A stretch of 64,000 bases of DNA. Source: Halonatronum saccharophilum DSM 13868 (lineage in GTDB: Bacteria; Bacillota; Halanaerobiia; Halobacteroidales; Halobacteroidaceae). The position numbers were made by a program, and so were the translations under genes. This document shows, piece by piece, positions 1 to 8,765 of this stretch. The DNA lies in NCBI RefSeq assembly GCF_000517025.1, contig NZ_KI912097.1, positions 191,673 to 255,672 on the forward strand, given 5' to 3'. Numbering within the stretch: the first letter of the stretch is position 1; the number at the start of each line of letters is the position of its first letter. Below the pieces are notes generated by a model, which made no database searches, was not told where the DNA came from, and saw only the letters and a program-made list of their open reading frames with translations.

Positions 1-18
1 TAGGAATCTAAAATCTAG

Positions 19-50
19 AAAACCTAAATTACTTAAGTGATTTAGGTTTT
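19..50. terminator. Bidirectional hairpin, likely terminator
   Basis: The arms AAAACCTAAAT and ATTTAGGTTTT surround a self-complementary ACTTAAGT centre, with one T-G mismatch. The A-rich and T-rich ends would let it stop transcription in both directions. The gene it serves lies off the left edge. Confidence 0.6.
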
Positions 51-251
51 AACTTTACACCCAAAAATAAAGCTTTGCCCTATTTTTATTTCTCCTTTCA
101 CCTTTTAATTTATCTAGCCTTAGAATATACATATATATTTTTTTATCCTCTATTGTACTAAAATTATCTCACTTTTAATAAAATGTAAATATATGGAATG
201 CTTTTGTGCGCTTTCTTACTCTCTTAGCCTCTAAAGAAAGGGGATGATAAA

Positions 252-437
252 ATGAATATTTTTCTTACAAGTTTTTTAAGTTTTTTAATATTTTTTATGT
301 TATTATTGACATATTTGATCTATAGGGTCAATAAAAAATTAGAAAAAGAAATTCAAGATTTGAGAAGGTTAATATATAAGATTCACAATGAGGTCAATGA
401 AATTATCCGCAATAAAAAAAATAGATATAAAGATTAA
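252..437 (+). CDS. Small single-pass membrane protein, unknown function
   Basis: This is a 61-residue protein that I do not recognise. Residues 4-24 form one hydrophobic segment rich in Phe and Leu. The rest is a charged helix (Lys, Glu, Arg and Ile every third or fourth residue) that could form a short coiled coil in the cytoplasm. A good ribosome binding site, AAAGGGGATGATAAA, supports the ATG. The stop codon lies inside a perfect palindrome that acts as a terminator, so this looks like a real single-gene transcript. It is one of the few genes on the plus strand. Membrane location is inferred from composition only. Confidence 0.6.
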   Translation: MNIFLTSFLSFLIFFMLLLTYLIYRVNKKLEKEIQDLRRLIYKIHNEVNEIIRNKKNRYKD

Positions 438-466
438 AGTCATCCAATATTGGATGACTTTAATCT
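431..466. terminator. Perfect 36-bp palindromic terminator
   Basis: The 36 bases read identically on both strands, centred on AATATT. The stop codon of the small membrane protein lies in the left arm. It should terminate transcription from either side. Confidence 0.75.
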
Positions 467-559
467 AAAAATATAATTTCTTTACACAACATATACTTGT
501 AATTTAAAGTATTTAGTTCTTTACTTTTGAAATAAAGCTACCAAATTAATAACCTAAAC

Positions 560-840
560 TTGACGCTCCACGGGGCAAGCCCGCGTGGATTCCTCATTCC
601 TAGAAACGAGCCTATTTCTGCTTAATATCAAGTATTAAGTAAGAAATTAGATCTTACAGTTTCTCCAGAGGCTTAGAATCCCGTACGCCCCCGTACGCCC
701 TACGGTAGATATGGTTTTTATGGTTTTCACGAAGAGTCTTGATGTTTAGACTCATAGGTTGACGATTAAGTAGTTCTGATACCTTGAATATTTTACGCAA
801 TAGAGGAGCTTGGTTATCGCTTCAATTCCTATTGCAGTGC
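560..840 (-). pseudogene. Remnant of a TnpB-type (IS200/IS605) transposon 3' end
   Basis: No complete reading frame remains. On the minus strand one frame ends in YRRAYGGVRDSKPLEKL and then TAA (656-654), which resembles the variable tail of TnpB proteins. Further on, a frame broken by stops reads IKQK...GIHAGLPRGAS and crosses a GC-rich hairpin, as the 3' ends of many tnpB genes do. The local GC content and CG dinucleotides are far above the surroundings, which fits foreign origin. The core catalytic region is missing and there are frameshifts near 780-830. The call rests on tail and hairpin resemblance, not on the nuclease domain. A different decayed insertion sequence is possible. Confidence 0.5.
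568..588 (-). other. GC-rich hairpin at the transposon remnant end
   Basis: CCACG pairs with CGTGG around GGGC-AA-GCCC, with one bulged base. IS200/IS605 right ends, which also form the scaffold of the TnpB guide RNA, carry hairpins of this kind. Here it is probably a relic. Confidence 0.45.
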
Positions 841-1018
841 TTTTTACATAAGTAGTTTTTGAATTTTAAAACTATGAATCTCCATATATTCAGTTTTTAG
901 ATTTACCTTAACTTATTAATAGTATACCCTATTTTAAAAATAATTTGCTTATATTAATTTTATTTTTTTATTTGTTTTTGGTAGAACTTAGCAGTCAAAT
1001 AGTGAGATGTTTTAGCTT

Positions 1019-2236
1019 CTATTCTAATTCTAAAATCTGATTTGCCCATTCAATTGCTTCAATATATAATTCCCCAATAATATATTCTTTTAACTTAAAT
1101 TTATCTATTAATTCTAATAATCTATCCCAATTAGCTCTTTCATAGGATAAAGTTAATTCGTAAACATCCCTTAACTCACCTTGAGCTCCTAAGAGTGCCC
1201 ATTTGATTTTATTAGAAATAGGTAGATCATTTAATATATCGACTAACTTTCTATTCATAAGGACATCTAACATAGAAAAGATACCCATTAAGAAAAACTC
1301 TGACTTATTCTCCTCAATTCCCATCTCTTCGGCAATAGATTCAGATAATTTAGCCCTAATTAAAGATGTCTTAATGTTTTCTGTTATAGTACCTTCTTTT
1401 GAAATATCCTTTATCACAATTAAACTTATCCATTTTTCAAATTCCTCAAGTCCTAGCAAAGCCAAGGCATTATTGATAGAATTGACCTCTTCTCTTAAAT
1501 AAAAAGATGCTGAATTAATAAGCCTCAATAGTTTATAAGATAAAGATAGATCTCTTTCAATAATTGAAGAAATTTTAGCTATATCAGGTTCTTCTTTATT
1601 TACCTCTTTAATAATTCTAAAATAGTTATTAGGAATCGTAGGTAAATCATTTCCACTAAGAATAACTGGCTTACTAAAGAAATAACCTTGAAATAAAGAA
1701 TACCCCATATCTAAAGCTTCTTCAAACTCCTCTCTAGTTTCCACTTTCTCAGCCAGTAAGGTAATACCTTTCCTCTTTCCTATTTGGGCCAACCTTCTTC
1801 TCTCATTTTTATCACTTTGGATAAAATCAACCTTTATTATATCAGCTAGCTCTAAAAGAGGTAGAAATTTGGGCTCAAAGATAAAATCATCTAAGGCAAT
1901 ACTATACCCTTTTTCTTTCATTCTCTTACAAGCATTTATAAGTTCCCTGTCTGGCTGTACACCTTCTAATATTTCTATCACTAAAATTTGTTTATTAAAT
2001 ATATTAGGAACTTCTTCTTTAAGTAATTTGGTTGTGAAGTTAATAAAGGCCTTTTTACCTTCAGTAAGGTTTTCGATCCCAATTAGTAAGAAACTATTAT
2101 TTATAACCTCAGATGTGGCCTTATCCCCATCTATGCTTTTATAAAAATTATCAAACCCATTTCTATAAAGTAGCTCATAACCATATATATTTTTATCTCT
2201 ATCAAATATTGGCTGTCTAGCTACAAAGACCTCCAC
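1019..2236 (-). CDS. EAL-HDOD signalling protein (YuxH family)
   Basis: This protein of about 405 residues joins a degenerate EAL domain (about 1-195) to an HDOD domain (about 200-385). The opening VEVFVARQPIFDRD and the later IALDDFIFEPKF are typical of YuxH-type proteins (COG3434). Several family members lack c-di-GMP hydrolase activity and probably act through protein contacts; here the EAL-position motif reads EIL. HDOD is a non-catalytic relative of HD phosphohydrolases. An upstream ATG at 2251 is less likely, because the GGAGGTGA just after it is an ideal ribosome binding site for the GTG at 2236. Other c-di-GMP proteins lie at 12.7-14.7 kb. The exact target is unknown. Confidence 0.85.
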   Translation of the reverse strand: MEVFVARQPIFDRDKNIYGYELLYRNGFDNFYKSIDGDKATSEVINNSFLLIGIENLTEGKKAFINFTTKLLKEEVPNIFNKQILVIEILEGVQPDRELINACKRMKEKGYSIALDDFIFEPKFLPLLELADIIKVDFIQSDKNERRRLAQIGKRKGITLLAEKVETREEFEEALDMGYSLFQGYFFSKPVILSGNDLPTIPNNYFRIIKEVNKEEPDIAKISSIIERDLSLSYKLLRLINSASFYLREEVNSINNALALLGLEEFEKWISLIVIKDISKEGTITENIKTSLIRAKLSESIAEEMGIEENKSEFFLMGIFSMLDVLMNRKLVDILNDLPISNKIKWALLGAQGELRDVYELTLSYERANWDRLLELIDKFKLKEYIIGELYIEAIEWANQILELE

Positions 2237-2382
2237 CTGCCTCACCTCCATTTATCATTTTAAAACATATTTAGTTTACCACGTTTACCACATATTAAAT
2301 TAAATTCTATAAAAAAATAATTATTCCTTCATCTTTATACTCAAATATTATTTTAAAGATTAAATTTTTTATTATAACTTCT

Positions 2383-2952
2383 TTAAATTGAAATCTCTTT
2401 TTTAGAAATAGGAGTCTCCTCTAATTCTTCTATCATCTTTTCTCTATTCCAAAGTTCAACAGAATTACAATGAGCCAACTCTTTAGCGGAAGCAGTAAAT
2501 GTACTATTAGTTATTATCATTGCATGAGAACAATTATAATAAGCCTTAGCAGCTACAACCTCCTGCACCGCTGAATTACCCACTTTCCCACTATAACGTT
2601 TAACTTGAACTACAATTCTCTTGCTTAAATTAAATAAATCACTCTTTTTTTTTCTTATTATAAGATCTCCCCCTTGATCTCTTGATCCCTGAGTAATCTC
2701 TGTTTTCACCCCTTTTTTATTAAAAAAGGTGAAAAGAAATTCTTCAAACTCTAGCCCCTCCATCTTATCAATATCAAAAATAGAAACCTCATCTTTAACA
2801 GAGCGCTTCTCTTCTATGAAAGAATTTTGCAAAGTCAAAATTATTAAAGCTAAAATAGGAGAAAAAGCTAACATAAATATAGGCCAATCCCTATAAAACC
2901 TTATTGCTCCTCCTAAAAAAATAAATAATATGATTAATTTGAAATACTTCAT
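2383..2952 (-). CDS. Membrane-anchored Mrr-like restriction endonuclease domain protein
   Basis: The protein has 189 residues. Two hydrophobic segments (about 5-22 and 27-43) precede a PD-(D/E)xK nuclease domain of the Mrr_cat type (about 60-170). Visible catalytic elements are Glu70 in LEFEEFL, Asp96 in QGSRDQGGD and Q116-x-K118 in VQVKRY. Free Mrr enzymes cut modified DNA; the membrane-tethered form is widespread in Firmicutes and its role is unclear. No methyltransferase or specificity subunit is adjacent, so it does not look like a classical restriction-modification pair. It stands alone between two gaps. Nuclease fold is well supported, substrate is not. Confidence 0.8.
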   Translation of the reverse strand: MKYFKLIILFIFLGGAIRFYRDWPIFMLAFSPILALIILTLQNSFIEEKRSVKDEVSIFDIDKMEGLEFEEFLFTFFNKKGVKTEITQGSRDQGGDLIIRKKKSDLFNLSKRIVVQVKRYSGKVGNSAVQEVVAAKAYYNCSHAMIITNSTFTASAKELAHCNSVELWNREKMIEELEETPISKKEISI

Positions 2953-3138
2953 ATCCTATAACATCCTTTTTGAAAAATATTATAACACCATTTTATACCA
3001 AGTATTTAATTGACTTTATCTTATTTTAACAAATTTTAATGAAAAAAGACAGATAATATACTTACTTGATTATAGTCAACAAGAACAGTTTTATTAATAA
3101 CAACATAATATATATAAACTAAGAAAGGAGGTGATAAA

Positions 3139-4023
3139 ATGAGTGATAAAATATTATCCTTTCTTGGTTTAATTGTTAGAAATATTTTAAATAATACCTT
3201 AGAAGGTTTATGGGGTGAAGTTTGGGAAATAATATTTGAACTGGTTATAGAAGCTGAGAAACGTTGGGATGAATCAGGCAAGGGTAAAGAGAAGAAAAAA
3301 TGGGTTATGGATAAGTTAATGAAGTATATAAATGAAAATATAAACCTTAATTGGATTAAAAAACAGTTAATAGAATTTTTCTTATCTAAAGTCATTGATG
3401 CCCTAATTGCAACTTTAAATGAATTTGTTGGAAATGATTGGATAGATAAAGTCGAAGAGTTAGAAGAAGAATGGCGAGATAGATTTGGTTTTGATGATGA
3501 TGAGCTTAAAAAAAACAATGACTTATTTAATAAAGCCTTTGATAAAGTTATTTTAAAGTATGAAGGCGGTTATGTTAATGATCCAATAGATAGAGGAGGA
3601 AGGACAAAGTATGGTATAACAGAAGAAACTGCTAGAAGAGCCGGTTATGATGGTGATATTAAAGGCTTAACCCTTGAAGAAGCAAAAGAAATATATTATA
3701 AGCATTATTGGGCCAATCACAATTACCAGAAGATAAATAACCCTGATATTGTAATCAAAGTTTTTGATCAAGCAGTTAATCTAGGGCCAAAACGAGCCAA
3801 CAAAAACTTACAACGTGCCTATAATGTTCTCAATAAAAATACTATAACAGTAGATGGAATCGTTGGCCCTCAAACTATAAAAGCTATAAACAATTATCAA
3901 TATCAAAATTATCTCCTCCACTCTTTAAATATATTTCAAGGTATCTTTTACATTAAAATTGTTGAAGAAGATGAGAGTCAAAAGAGATTTATCCGAGGTT
4001 GGCTAAAGAGAACTAAAAACTAA
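3139..4023 (+). CDS. Endolysin-like muramidase (GH108) with holin-like N-terminus
   Basis: Residues about 128-294 match a GH108 N-acetylmuramidase with a C-terminal peptidoglycan-binding region. Glu142 in LKYEGGYVND is the expected catalytic acid, followed by GRTKYGITEE and VDGIVGPQT. These enzymes cleave the glycan backbone of the cell wall and come from phages or phage-derived systems such as TtsA. The first 125 residues are unusual: amphipathic helices and the stretch GKGKEKKKWVMDKL, which recalls the tail of LLH-type holins, but with no clear signal peptide. It is a lone plus-strand gene with an AAAGGAGGTGATAAA ribosome binding site and no other phage genes nearby. It may be domesticated; a role in lysis or spore release is speculative. 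Confidence 0.75.
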   Translation: MSDKILSFLGLIVRNILNNTLEGLWGEVWEIIFELVIEAEKRWDESGKGKEKKKWVMDKLMKYINENINLNWIKKQLIEFFLSKVIDALIATLNEFVGNDWIDKVEELEEEWRDRFGFDDDELKKNNDLFNKAFDKVILKYEGGYVNDPIDRGGRTKYGITEETARRAGYDGDIKGLTLEEAKEIYYKHYWANHNYQKINNPDIVIKVFDQAVNLGPKRANKNLQRAYNVLNKNTITVDGIVGPQTIKAINNYQYQNYLLHSLNIFQGIFYIKIVEEDESQKRFIRGWLKRTKN

Positions 4024-4167
4024 TAATTATTTAAAATTAAATAGCTCTATTTAACACCAAAATATCGACCTTCTCTACTATAACAGCATACTTATTACTT
4101 TAAAACAATGTATAAATAAACAAATAATAGAAATAATAGAAATATAAATTGAATTAGGAGGTAAGAG

Positions 4168-4812
4168 ATGAGAGTACCTGAGCATATTGGAGTTATACCA
4201 GATGGAAACAGAAGGTGGGCAATACAAAATGGATTAAATAAGGAGGAAGGTTATACCTACGGATTAGCACCTGGCTTAGAAGTTTTAAATCTTTGTAAAG
4301 AAGCTGGGATTAAAGAGTTAACTTATTATGGCTTTACTATGGATAATACTAAAAGAAGATCTGTACAGACTAAAGCTTTTACTCAAGCTTGTATCGAAGC
4401 TGTTAAATTAATATCTAATGGGGATGTATCACTTTTAGTACTTGGAAACACTAAATCTCCTATGTTCCCTAAAGAACTTCTTCCTTATACAAAGAGAGTT
4501 AACTTTGGTAAGGGAAGTATTAAGGTCAACCTTTTAGTCAACTACGGATGGCATTGGGATTTAAGTGGTTTAAATCAAATAAATAGTCGATCAAAACAAG
4601 AAATAATCGGTTCTTTGAAATCTAAGGATATCTCTCCAATAGATCTAATAATCCGTTGGGGTGATAGACGACGATTAAGTGGGTTCTTACCAGCCCAATC
4701 TGTTTATTCTGACTTTTATATAGTAGATAAACTTTGGCCTGACTTTGAGGCGCAAGATTTTTATGATGCCCTCAAATGGTATGATAAGCAAGATATAACC
4801 TTAGGAGGATGA
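4168..4812 (+). CDS. UppS-like cis-prenyltransferase family protein
   Basis: The protein has 214 residues and belongs to the undecaprenyl diphosphate synthase family, which builds the lipid carrier for cell-wall synthesis. IPDGNRRWA at the N-terminus corresponds to the family DGNGRWA with the key Asp12, and near the C-terminus IIRWGDRRRLSGF then DKLWPDF match the second diphosphate-binding region. It is shorter than housekeeping UppS (about 240-250), and the usual glycine after the DGN motif is Arg. It stands outside the usual frr-uppS-cdsA cluster, so it is probably a paralog with another chain length or substrate. TAGGAGGTAAG gives a strong ribosome binding site. Confidence 0.75.
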   Translation: MRVPEHIGVIPDGNRRWAIQNGLNKEEGYTYGLAPGLEVLNLCKEAGIKELTYYGFTMDNTKRRSVQTKAFTQACIEAVKLISNGDVSLLVLGNTKSPMFPKELLPYTKRVNFGKGSIKVNLLVNYGWHWDLSGLNQINSRSKQEIIGSLKSKDISPIDLIIRWGDRRRLSGFLPAQSVYSDFYIVDKLWPDFEAQDFYDALKWYDKQDITLGG

Positions 4813-4887
4813 TAAAAATAATTGATAGTAAATAATATTCTTCTAAAACTAAACTTTATTAATAATCAACACTAAAATCAAACAATA

Positions 4888-4923
4888 AAAAGCTAACACC
4901 TTTAATTAAAGGTGTTAGCTTTT
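4888..4923. terminator. Perfect 36-bp palindromic terminator between convergent genes
   Basis: AAAAGCTAACACCTTTAA is followed by its exact complement. It sits between the convergent UppS-like and VanY-like genes and overlaps the stop codon of the latter, so one element can serve both. Confidence 0.85.
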
Positions 4924-5647
4924 ACTTACCTAAATACTCCTCTAAAACAATACCTCTTTTATGAATCTCTAAAGCAGCCTCTTCACCTACATATCTAATA
5001 TGCCAAGGTTCATAACTATAACCTGTAGTATCCTCTCTTCCTTGAGGATAACGTATTATAAACCCAAATTCAGGACCAACTTGAGCCAACCATTTACCTT
5101 CTTTAGTCTCTCCAAAATTTTCAGTCAATCCGTAACCAACACTAGAAGAGGTCAAATCAATAGCTAAACCACTTTGATGCTCACTATGACCAGGCTTTGC
5201 ACTTAGCCTTTTTGCTTCTTCTTCTCCTAGCTTCTTAGTGTAATAGTCAAATAAAAACTTTTGTCTTGCATAAGAGCGGTAGGCAGATACTCCATAAAGT
5301 TTAATCCCATCCTCCTTAGCCTGGGCAAATAACTTCTCTAAAGCTAAAGCCGCCTCTTCTCTTAACAACCTATTCTCTCTAGCCACCCTTGATAGATAAG
5401 GGATATTAGGAACTACCAGATCATCAGCTTCAAAATACTCCGGCAAAGACCAATCTTTATTGACTAATACCAAAATATCCATTGGGTCATCTAGGACTCC
5501 ACCATCTCTAACTTCCTCCTGGGCAGGGTATATAATTCTAATCTTAACTCTCTCTCTTCTCTCTTGAGCCAAAATATCCACTGCAATCATATTTAATCCT
5601 ATAAAATTAACTACAAATAATAATATAACCACTGATTTAATTTTCAC
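4922..5647 (-). CDS. VanY-type D-alanyl-D-alanine carboxypeptidase
   Basis: This exported protein of 241 residues has a signal peptide or signal anchor (about 4-27). The zinc peptidase motifs of family M15B are complete: SAYRSYARQ (121-129), H157 and D164 in GHSEHQSGLAID, and E213 and H216 in YEPWHIRYV. Such enzymes trim the terminal D-Ala from peptidoglycan stem peptides outside the membrane. The start is GTG. No vanS/vanR or other resistance genes are near, so a housekeeping role in wall remodelling is more likely than glycopeptide resistance. The adjacent convergent gene is also of a cell-envelope family, but it is transcribed separately. Confidence 0.88.
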   Translation of the reverse strand: MKIKSVVILLFVVNFIGLNMIAVDILAQERRERVKIRIIYPAQEEVRDGGVLDDPMDILVLVNKDWSLPEYFEADDLVVPNIPYLSRVARENRLLREEAALALEKLFAQAKEDGIKLYGVSAYRSYARQKFLFDYYTKKLGEEEAKRLSAKPGHSEHQSGLAIDLTSSSVGYGLTENFGETKEGKWLAQVGPEFGFIIRYPQGREDTTGYSYEPWHIRYVGEEAALEIHKRGIVLEEYLGK

Positions 5648-5723
5648 TTACCTAAGCTCCCTTCTATAAATCATACTACTTATATTAAAGAAAAGAGAGC
5701 AAAAACCTTCTTTTAAAATTAAG

Positions 5724-6089
5724 TTAATCCTTCTTCTTTTTTCTAATCACTTTAGTTATCCTTTTCTTACCATCTGTAACATCTTCTATTATCTCTTCTT
5801 CAACTTCTATTACCTCTTCACTTTCTAATGAACTTTCACTTGAATTAGTATTAATATCATCTTTTACTATCTTACGAATTTCAATACCACTATCAATAAT
5901 ACCCTTAAGACTTCCTTGAAATTCAATTAATTTATCCATATTAATATCCTCTAACCTCATTACTTCACGCATCTCCTCAGCCCCTGCATTAATCAATTCA
6001 GCCAAAGCTGCTCTTTCTAAAGCTGTAGCCTCTATTATATCTGTTAGGGCTTCATCTCGCTTCTTGGGATTAATTTTAACTTCTGGCAT
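5724..6089 (-). CDS. Conserved-looking small acidic/basic protein, unknown function
   Basis: The protein has 121 residues. The N-terminal half (about 10-60) is a predicted helix containing DIIEATALERAALAELINA, a pattern I have seen in clostridial and bacillar spore-coat or exosporium-associated proteins (IALEEAALAHIINAEGEK type). The C-terminal third is very acidic and then ends in a lysine-arginine cluster. It has no signal peptide or membrane segment. The AAGGAGGAGGTAATA ribosome binding site is excellent. A spore-surface role is a guess from this short resemblance and the sporulation genes elsewhere in the window. Confidence 0.5.
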   Translation of the reverse strand: MPEVKINPKKRDEALTDIIEATALERAALAELINAGAEEMREVMRLEDINMDKLIEFQGSLKGIIDSGIEIRKIVKDDINTNSSESSLESEEVIEVEEEIIEDVTDGKKRITKVIRKKKKD

Positions 6090-6215
6090 TATTACCTCCT
6101 CCTTAAATTTTAATTTCGATAAAATTATATCTTTTATATATCATTATATTCTATTAAAACCCGTCGAGATATATGATCAAAAATTCAAATTTATAATTAG
6201 ATTCTAATTATGTTT

Positions 6216-6350
6216 TATTAAAAATCACTCCCATATCATAGAGCCCATACCAATGTATTCTTAAGGGAGAAATTAGTTGAACCTTATATTTAAATTCTAG
6301 GTATAGGCCCTAAAATATAGGAGTAATTAATAGATAGTGATTTTTTAATA
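6216..6350. repeat. MITE-like 135-bp imperfect inverted repeat
   Basis: Terminal arms TATTAAAAATCACT (6216-6229) and AGTGATTTTTTAATA (6336-6350) are complementary apart from one extra T. Inside, 6230-6252 pairs with 6300-6321 at roughly 17 of 22 positions. The whole can fold into one long hairpin with a loop of about 48 bases. It has no coding capacity and abuts the broken abrB gene. It could be a small non-autonomous transposon or a structured RNA; no clear target-site duplication was found. Confidence 0.5.
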
Positions 6351-6386
6351 CACCCAACTGCTCTTAAGAGCAGTTGGGTGTATTAA
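6345..6386. terminator. Perfect 42-bp palindrome, likely terminator
   Basis: The 42 bases are a perfect palindrome centred on CTTAAG. It overlaps the last codons of the abrB pseudogene and the right end of the MITE-like repeat. Confidence 0.7.
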
Positions 6387-6653
6387 CTGAGCTGTCTTAT
6401 CTCCACTATCCAACTTGTCTAAAATTTTATGAACACACTCACCACAAACCTCTCTTCCTTCATAGTTCAATGTATCTTCAGTGCTATTGCAGAATATACA
6501 TACTGGTTGATACTTTTTAAATATAATCTTTTCTCTATCTACATATATTTCTAATGGGTCTTTAATATTAATCCCTTATACACCTCTCAACTCTTTAGGT
6601 ATAACTATTCTACCTAAACTATCCACCTTTCTTACTATACCAGTTGATTTCAT
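6345..6653 (-). pseudogene. AbrB/SpoVT-family regulator broken by an in-frame stop
   Basis: The frame starts with ATG at 6653 after an AAGGAT ribosome binding site and reads MKSTGIVRKVDSLGRIVIPK, the swapped-hairpin DNA-binding fold of AbrB-type transition-state regulators. At 6578-6576 a TAA replaces the codon expected before GIN. Downstream, the same frame is intact for 77 more codons and contains two cysteine pairs (CIFC and CGEC) typical of clostridial AbrB relatives. The frame finally runs through the 42-bp palindrome. A single base change appears to have killed the gene recently. A sequencing error is the alternative. The family controls the onset of stationary phase and sporulation. 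Confidence 0.8.
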
Positions 6654-6669
6654 AATTTATCCTTCCTAA

Positions 6670-8682
6670 TTAAATATTAATATCCAAATCATCACCATTA
6701 ATTAAATCATCAAAATTTAAATCTTCCTCTATATCTTTAACTTTATTTTTAATCTTTTTCTTTGCTTTTTTATTAGGCTTATCTAAACTATCTTCTAACA
6801 ACTTCATCAAAGCCTTCTTCCTATCTCTCTTCTCAGAGACTTTAAATTTCCTAACCAAATCCTCCATCTGACTAGCTTCTATACTTAGAGATCCACTTGA
6901 AGCAGCAATCTGTTCTACCATAGAAGCATTATCTTGGGTACCTTGGTTTAAATCTTCTAATGCATCTTGAGTCTGTTCTATTGCCGCAGCCTGCTCATTA
7001 GTAGCATTTGTTATAGATGAGATCGATTCATAGACATTAGTACTATTCTCAACTATATCCTCTAAAGTATGACCAGTCTGATTTACTAATTTATTCCCCT
7101 CTTCAATCTTTTTAATAATATTAGTAATTAACTTAGATATCTCTGCTGCTGAAGTTGCTGTTCTCTCAGCTAAATTCCTTACCTCATCAGCAACCACTGC
7201 AAACCCTTTGCCATGTTCACTCGCTCTAGCAGCCTCTACTGCAGCATTTAAAGCTAATAAATTTGTTTGTGAAGCTATCTCATTTACTACTACAATTATC
7301 TCAGATATTTTCTGACTGTAGTCAGTTATATCATCCATAGCATGAATTGTATTTTTTACAACATTTGCCCCCTCTTTTACCGAATCCATTGTTTCTTCTG
7401 AAATTTCATTAGCACTCTGTGAATTATTAGCAACATTTTGCATAGAAGATGCTATTTCTTCAATAGTTGCTGAAATTTCCTCTAAAGTCGAAGCATTATT
7501 TTGAGTTCTATTTGATAATTCATCATTCCCTTGGGCCAACTCATCAGATGATGAAGAAATATTAATTGTCGTACTCTTTACCTTCCAGATTACTTCACTT
7601 AATGAATCGATTGTCTTATTTAAAGAATCGGCCATTCTACCAAATTCATCTATGCTCTTTACCTTGACTTTCTGGCTAAAATCACCTTCAGAGACCTTAG
7701 CTAAAACCTTATTGATATTATTTACTGTTTTAGAGACTGAACTTGTTGCTAAAAAGACTATTGTTAAAATGATTAAGAAGAAAACAATATAACTTTTTAG
7801 TATCTCATTTGAAATATCACTAATAATATAAGTCAATTCATCTTCTGGTACAATTAATACCATTGACCAATTGGCATTAGGTATTGGATGATAAAAAGCA
7901 TACCTTTCTATCCCTTGATAAAAATAAGTGCCTGATCCTATCTCACCTCGAACCATTCTTTGTGCTAAAGTATTTAAATTGTTATCTAGACCACCTTCAC
8001 TATCTAATAAGTTAATCTCCATTGACAATGTCGGGTGAGCAATTACGGTTCCACTATTATCTATTATATAACCTATACCACTCTCTCCCAAACCAAAGTT
8101 TCCTATTAAATTTTTAAGACCTTCTAAGGGTACCTCTCCTGCTAAGGTAGCTAAATAATTATCCTCCCCATCAACTATAGGAATAAATATTTTAAATATA
8201 TACTCTCCATTGATTTTAGATATTAAAGGGGAAGTAATTAAAGCCTCTTTATCCGCCCTAACCTTTTGAAAATAATTGTTATCGCTATAATCATAAACCT
8301 TAGCTGTCTGTGTCTCAATAGCTTGTCCGTTATTATCTATCAAACTTATAGACTGAAAATCATAATCTAAATCCCCTTGCCTAATCAAGGTTAGTAATTC
8401 TCTCGTATTATTTTGATCCTGACGCAAAACCTCTTCTAGTCCAAGCATATTTGCAATAACTTGCAATTCATTTACTTTGCCTTCTAGCCATAAATTAACA
8501 AAATCAGCGTTATTTGCAACCATCTGCATTCCATTATTCTCAACAACCCCCACTATATTCTCAGAAATCAAATCATTATTCCTATCCATCACCCAAAATG
8601 TAATTATTACAAATGGAACCAAAATAAATATCAATAACTTGTTTCTTAAGGTTATTCTTCTCTTTAAAAATTCTAACACCAT
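6670..8682 (-). CDS. Methyl-accepting chemotaxis protein with Cache sensor domain
   Basis: This receptor has about 670 residues. In order it has TM1 (about 16-33), an extracytoplasmic double-Cache-like sensor (about 35-285), TM2 (about 290-315), a HAMP linker and a cytoplasmic signalling domain (about 380-640). The hairpin tip [20 protein letters not shown] is canonical and contacts CheA and CheW; the next residues read SEHGKGF, where most receptors have GEHGKGF. The tail is lysine-rich, then acidic. The ATG at 8682 is preferred over the GTG at 8688, which is part of the AGGAGGTG ribosome binding site. Decayed cheR lies just upstream. The ligand cannot be told from sequence; Cache domains usually bind small organic molecules. 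Confidence 0.93.
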   Translation of the reverse strand: MVLEFLKRRITLRNKLLIFILVPFVIITFWVMDRNNDLISENIVGVVENNGMQMVANNADFVNLWLEGKVNELQVIANMLGLEEVLRQDQNNTRELLTLIRQGDLDYDFQSISLIDNNGQAIETQTAKVYDYSDNNYFQKVRADKEALITSPLISKINGEYIFKIFIPIVDGEDNYLATLAGEVPLEGLKNLIGNFGLGESGIGYIIDNSGTVIAHPTLSMEINLLDSEGGLDNNLNTLAQRMVRGEIGSGTYFYQGIERYAFYHPIPNANWSMVLIVPEDELTYIISDISNEILKSYIVFFLIILTIVFLATSSVSKTVNNINKVLAKVSEGDFSQKVKVKSIDEFGRMADSLNKTIDSLSEVIWKVKSTTINISSSSDELAQGNDELSNRTQNNASTLEEISATIEEIASSMQNVANNSQSANEISEETMDSVKEGANVVKNTIHAMDDITDYSQKISEIIVVVNEIASQTNLLALNAAVEAARASEHGKGFAVVADEVRNLAERTATSAAEISKLITNIIKKIEEGNKLVNQTGHTLEDIVENSTNVYESISSITNATNEQAAAIEQTQDALEDLNQGTQDNASMVEQIAASSGSLSIEASQMEDLVRKFKVSEKRDRKKALMKLLEDSLDKPNKKAKKKIKNKVKDIEEDLNFDDLINGDDLDINI

Positions 8683-8765
8683 TAGCACCTCCTATAAGGT
8701 CTTTCAAATTATTTTTTTATAAATCGTTGGCCCTACTAATTTCCAATCACCACCTTTAATAAAAT

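Noticed and set aside
4922-5647. Vancomycin resistance determinant
   Set aside because: Only a VanY-type peptidase is present; no vanH/A/X or vanS/R genes are nearby, and such peptidases are common housekeeping enzymes.
6576-6578. Recoding of the in-frame stop in the AbrB-like gene
   Set aside because: TAA is not a known selenocysteine or pyrrolysine codon, and no recoding structure is visible; a pseudogene is simpler.
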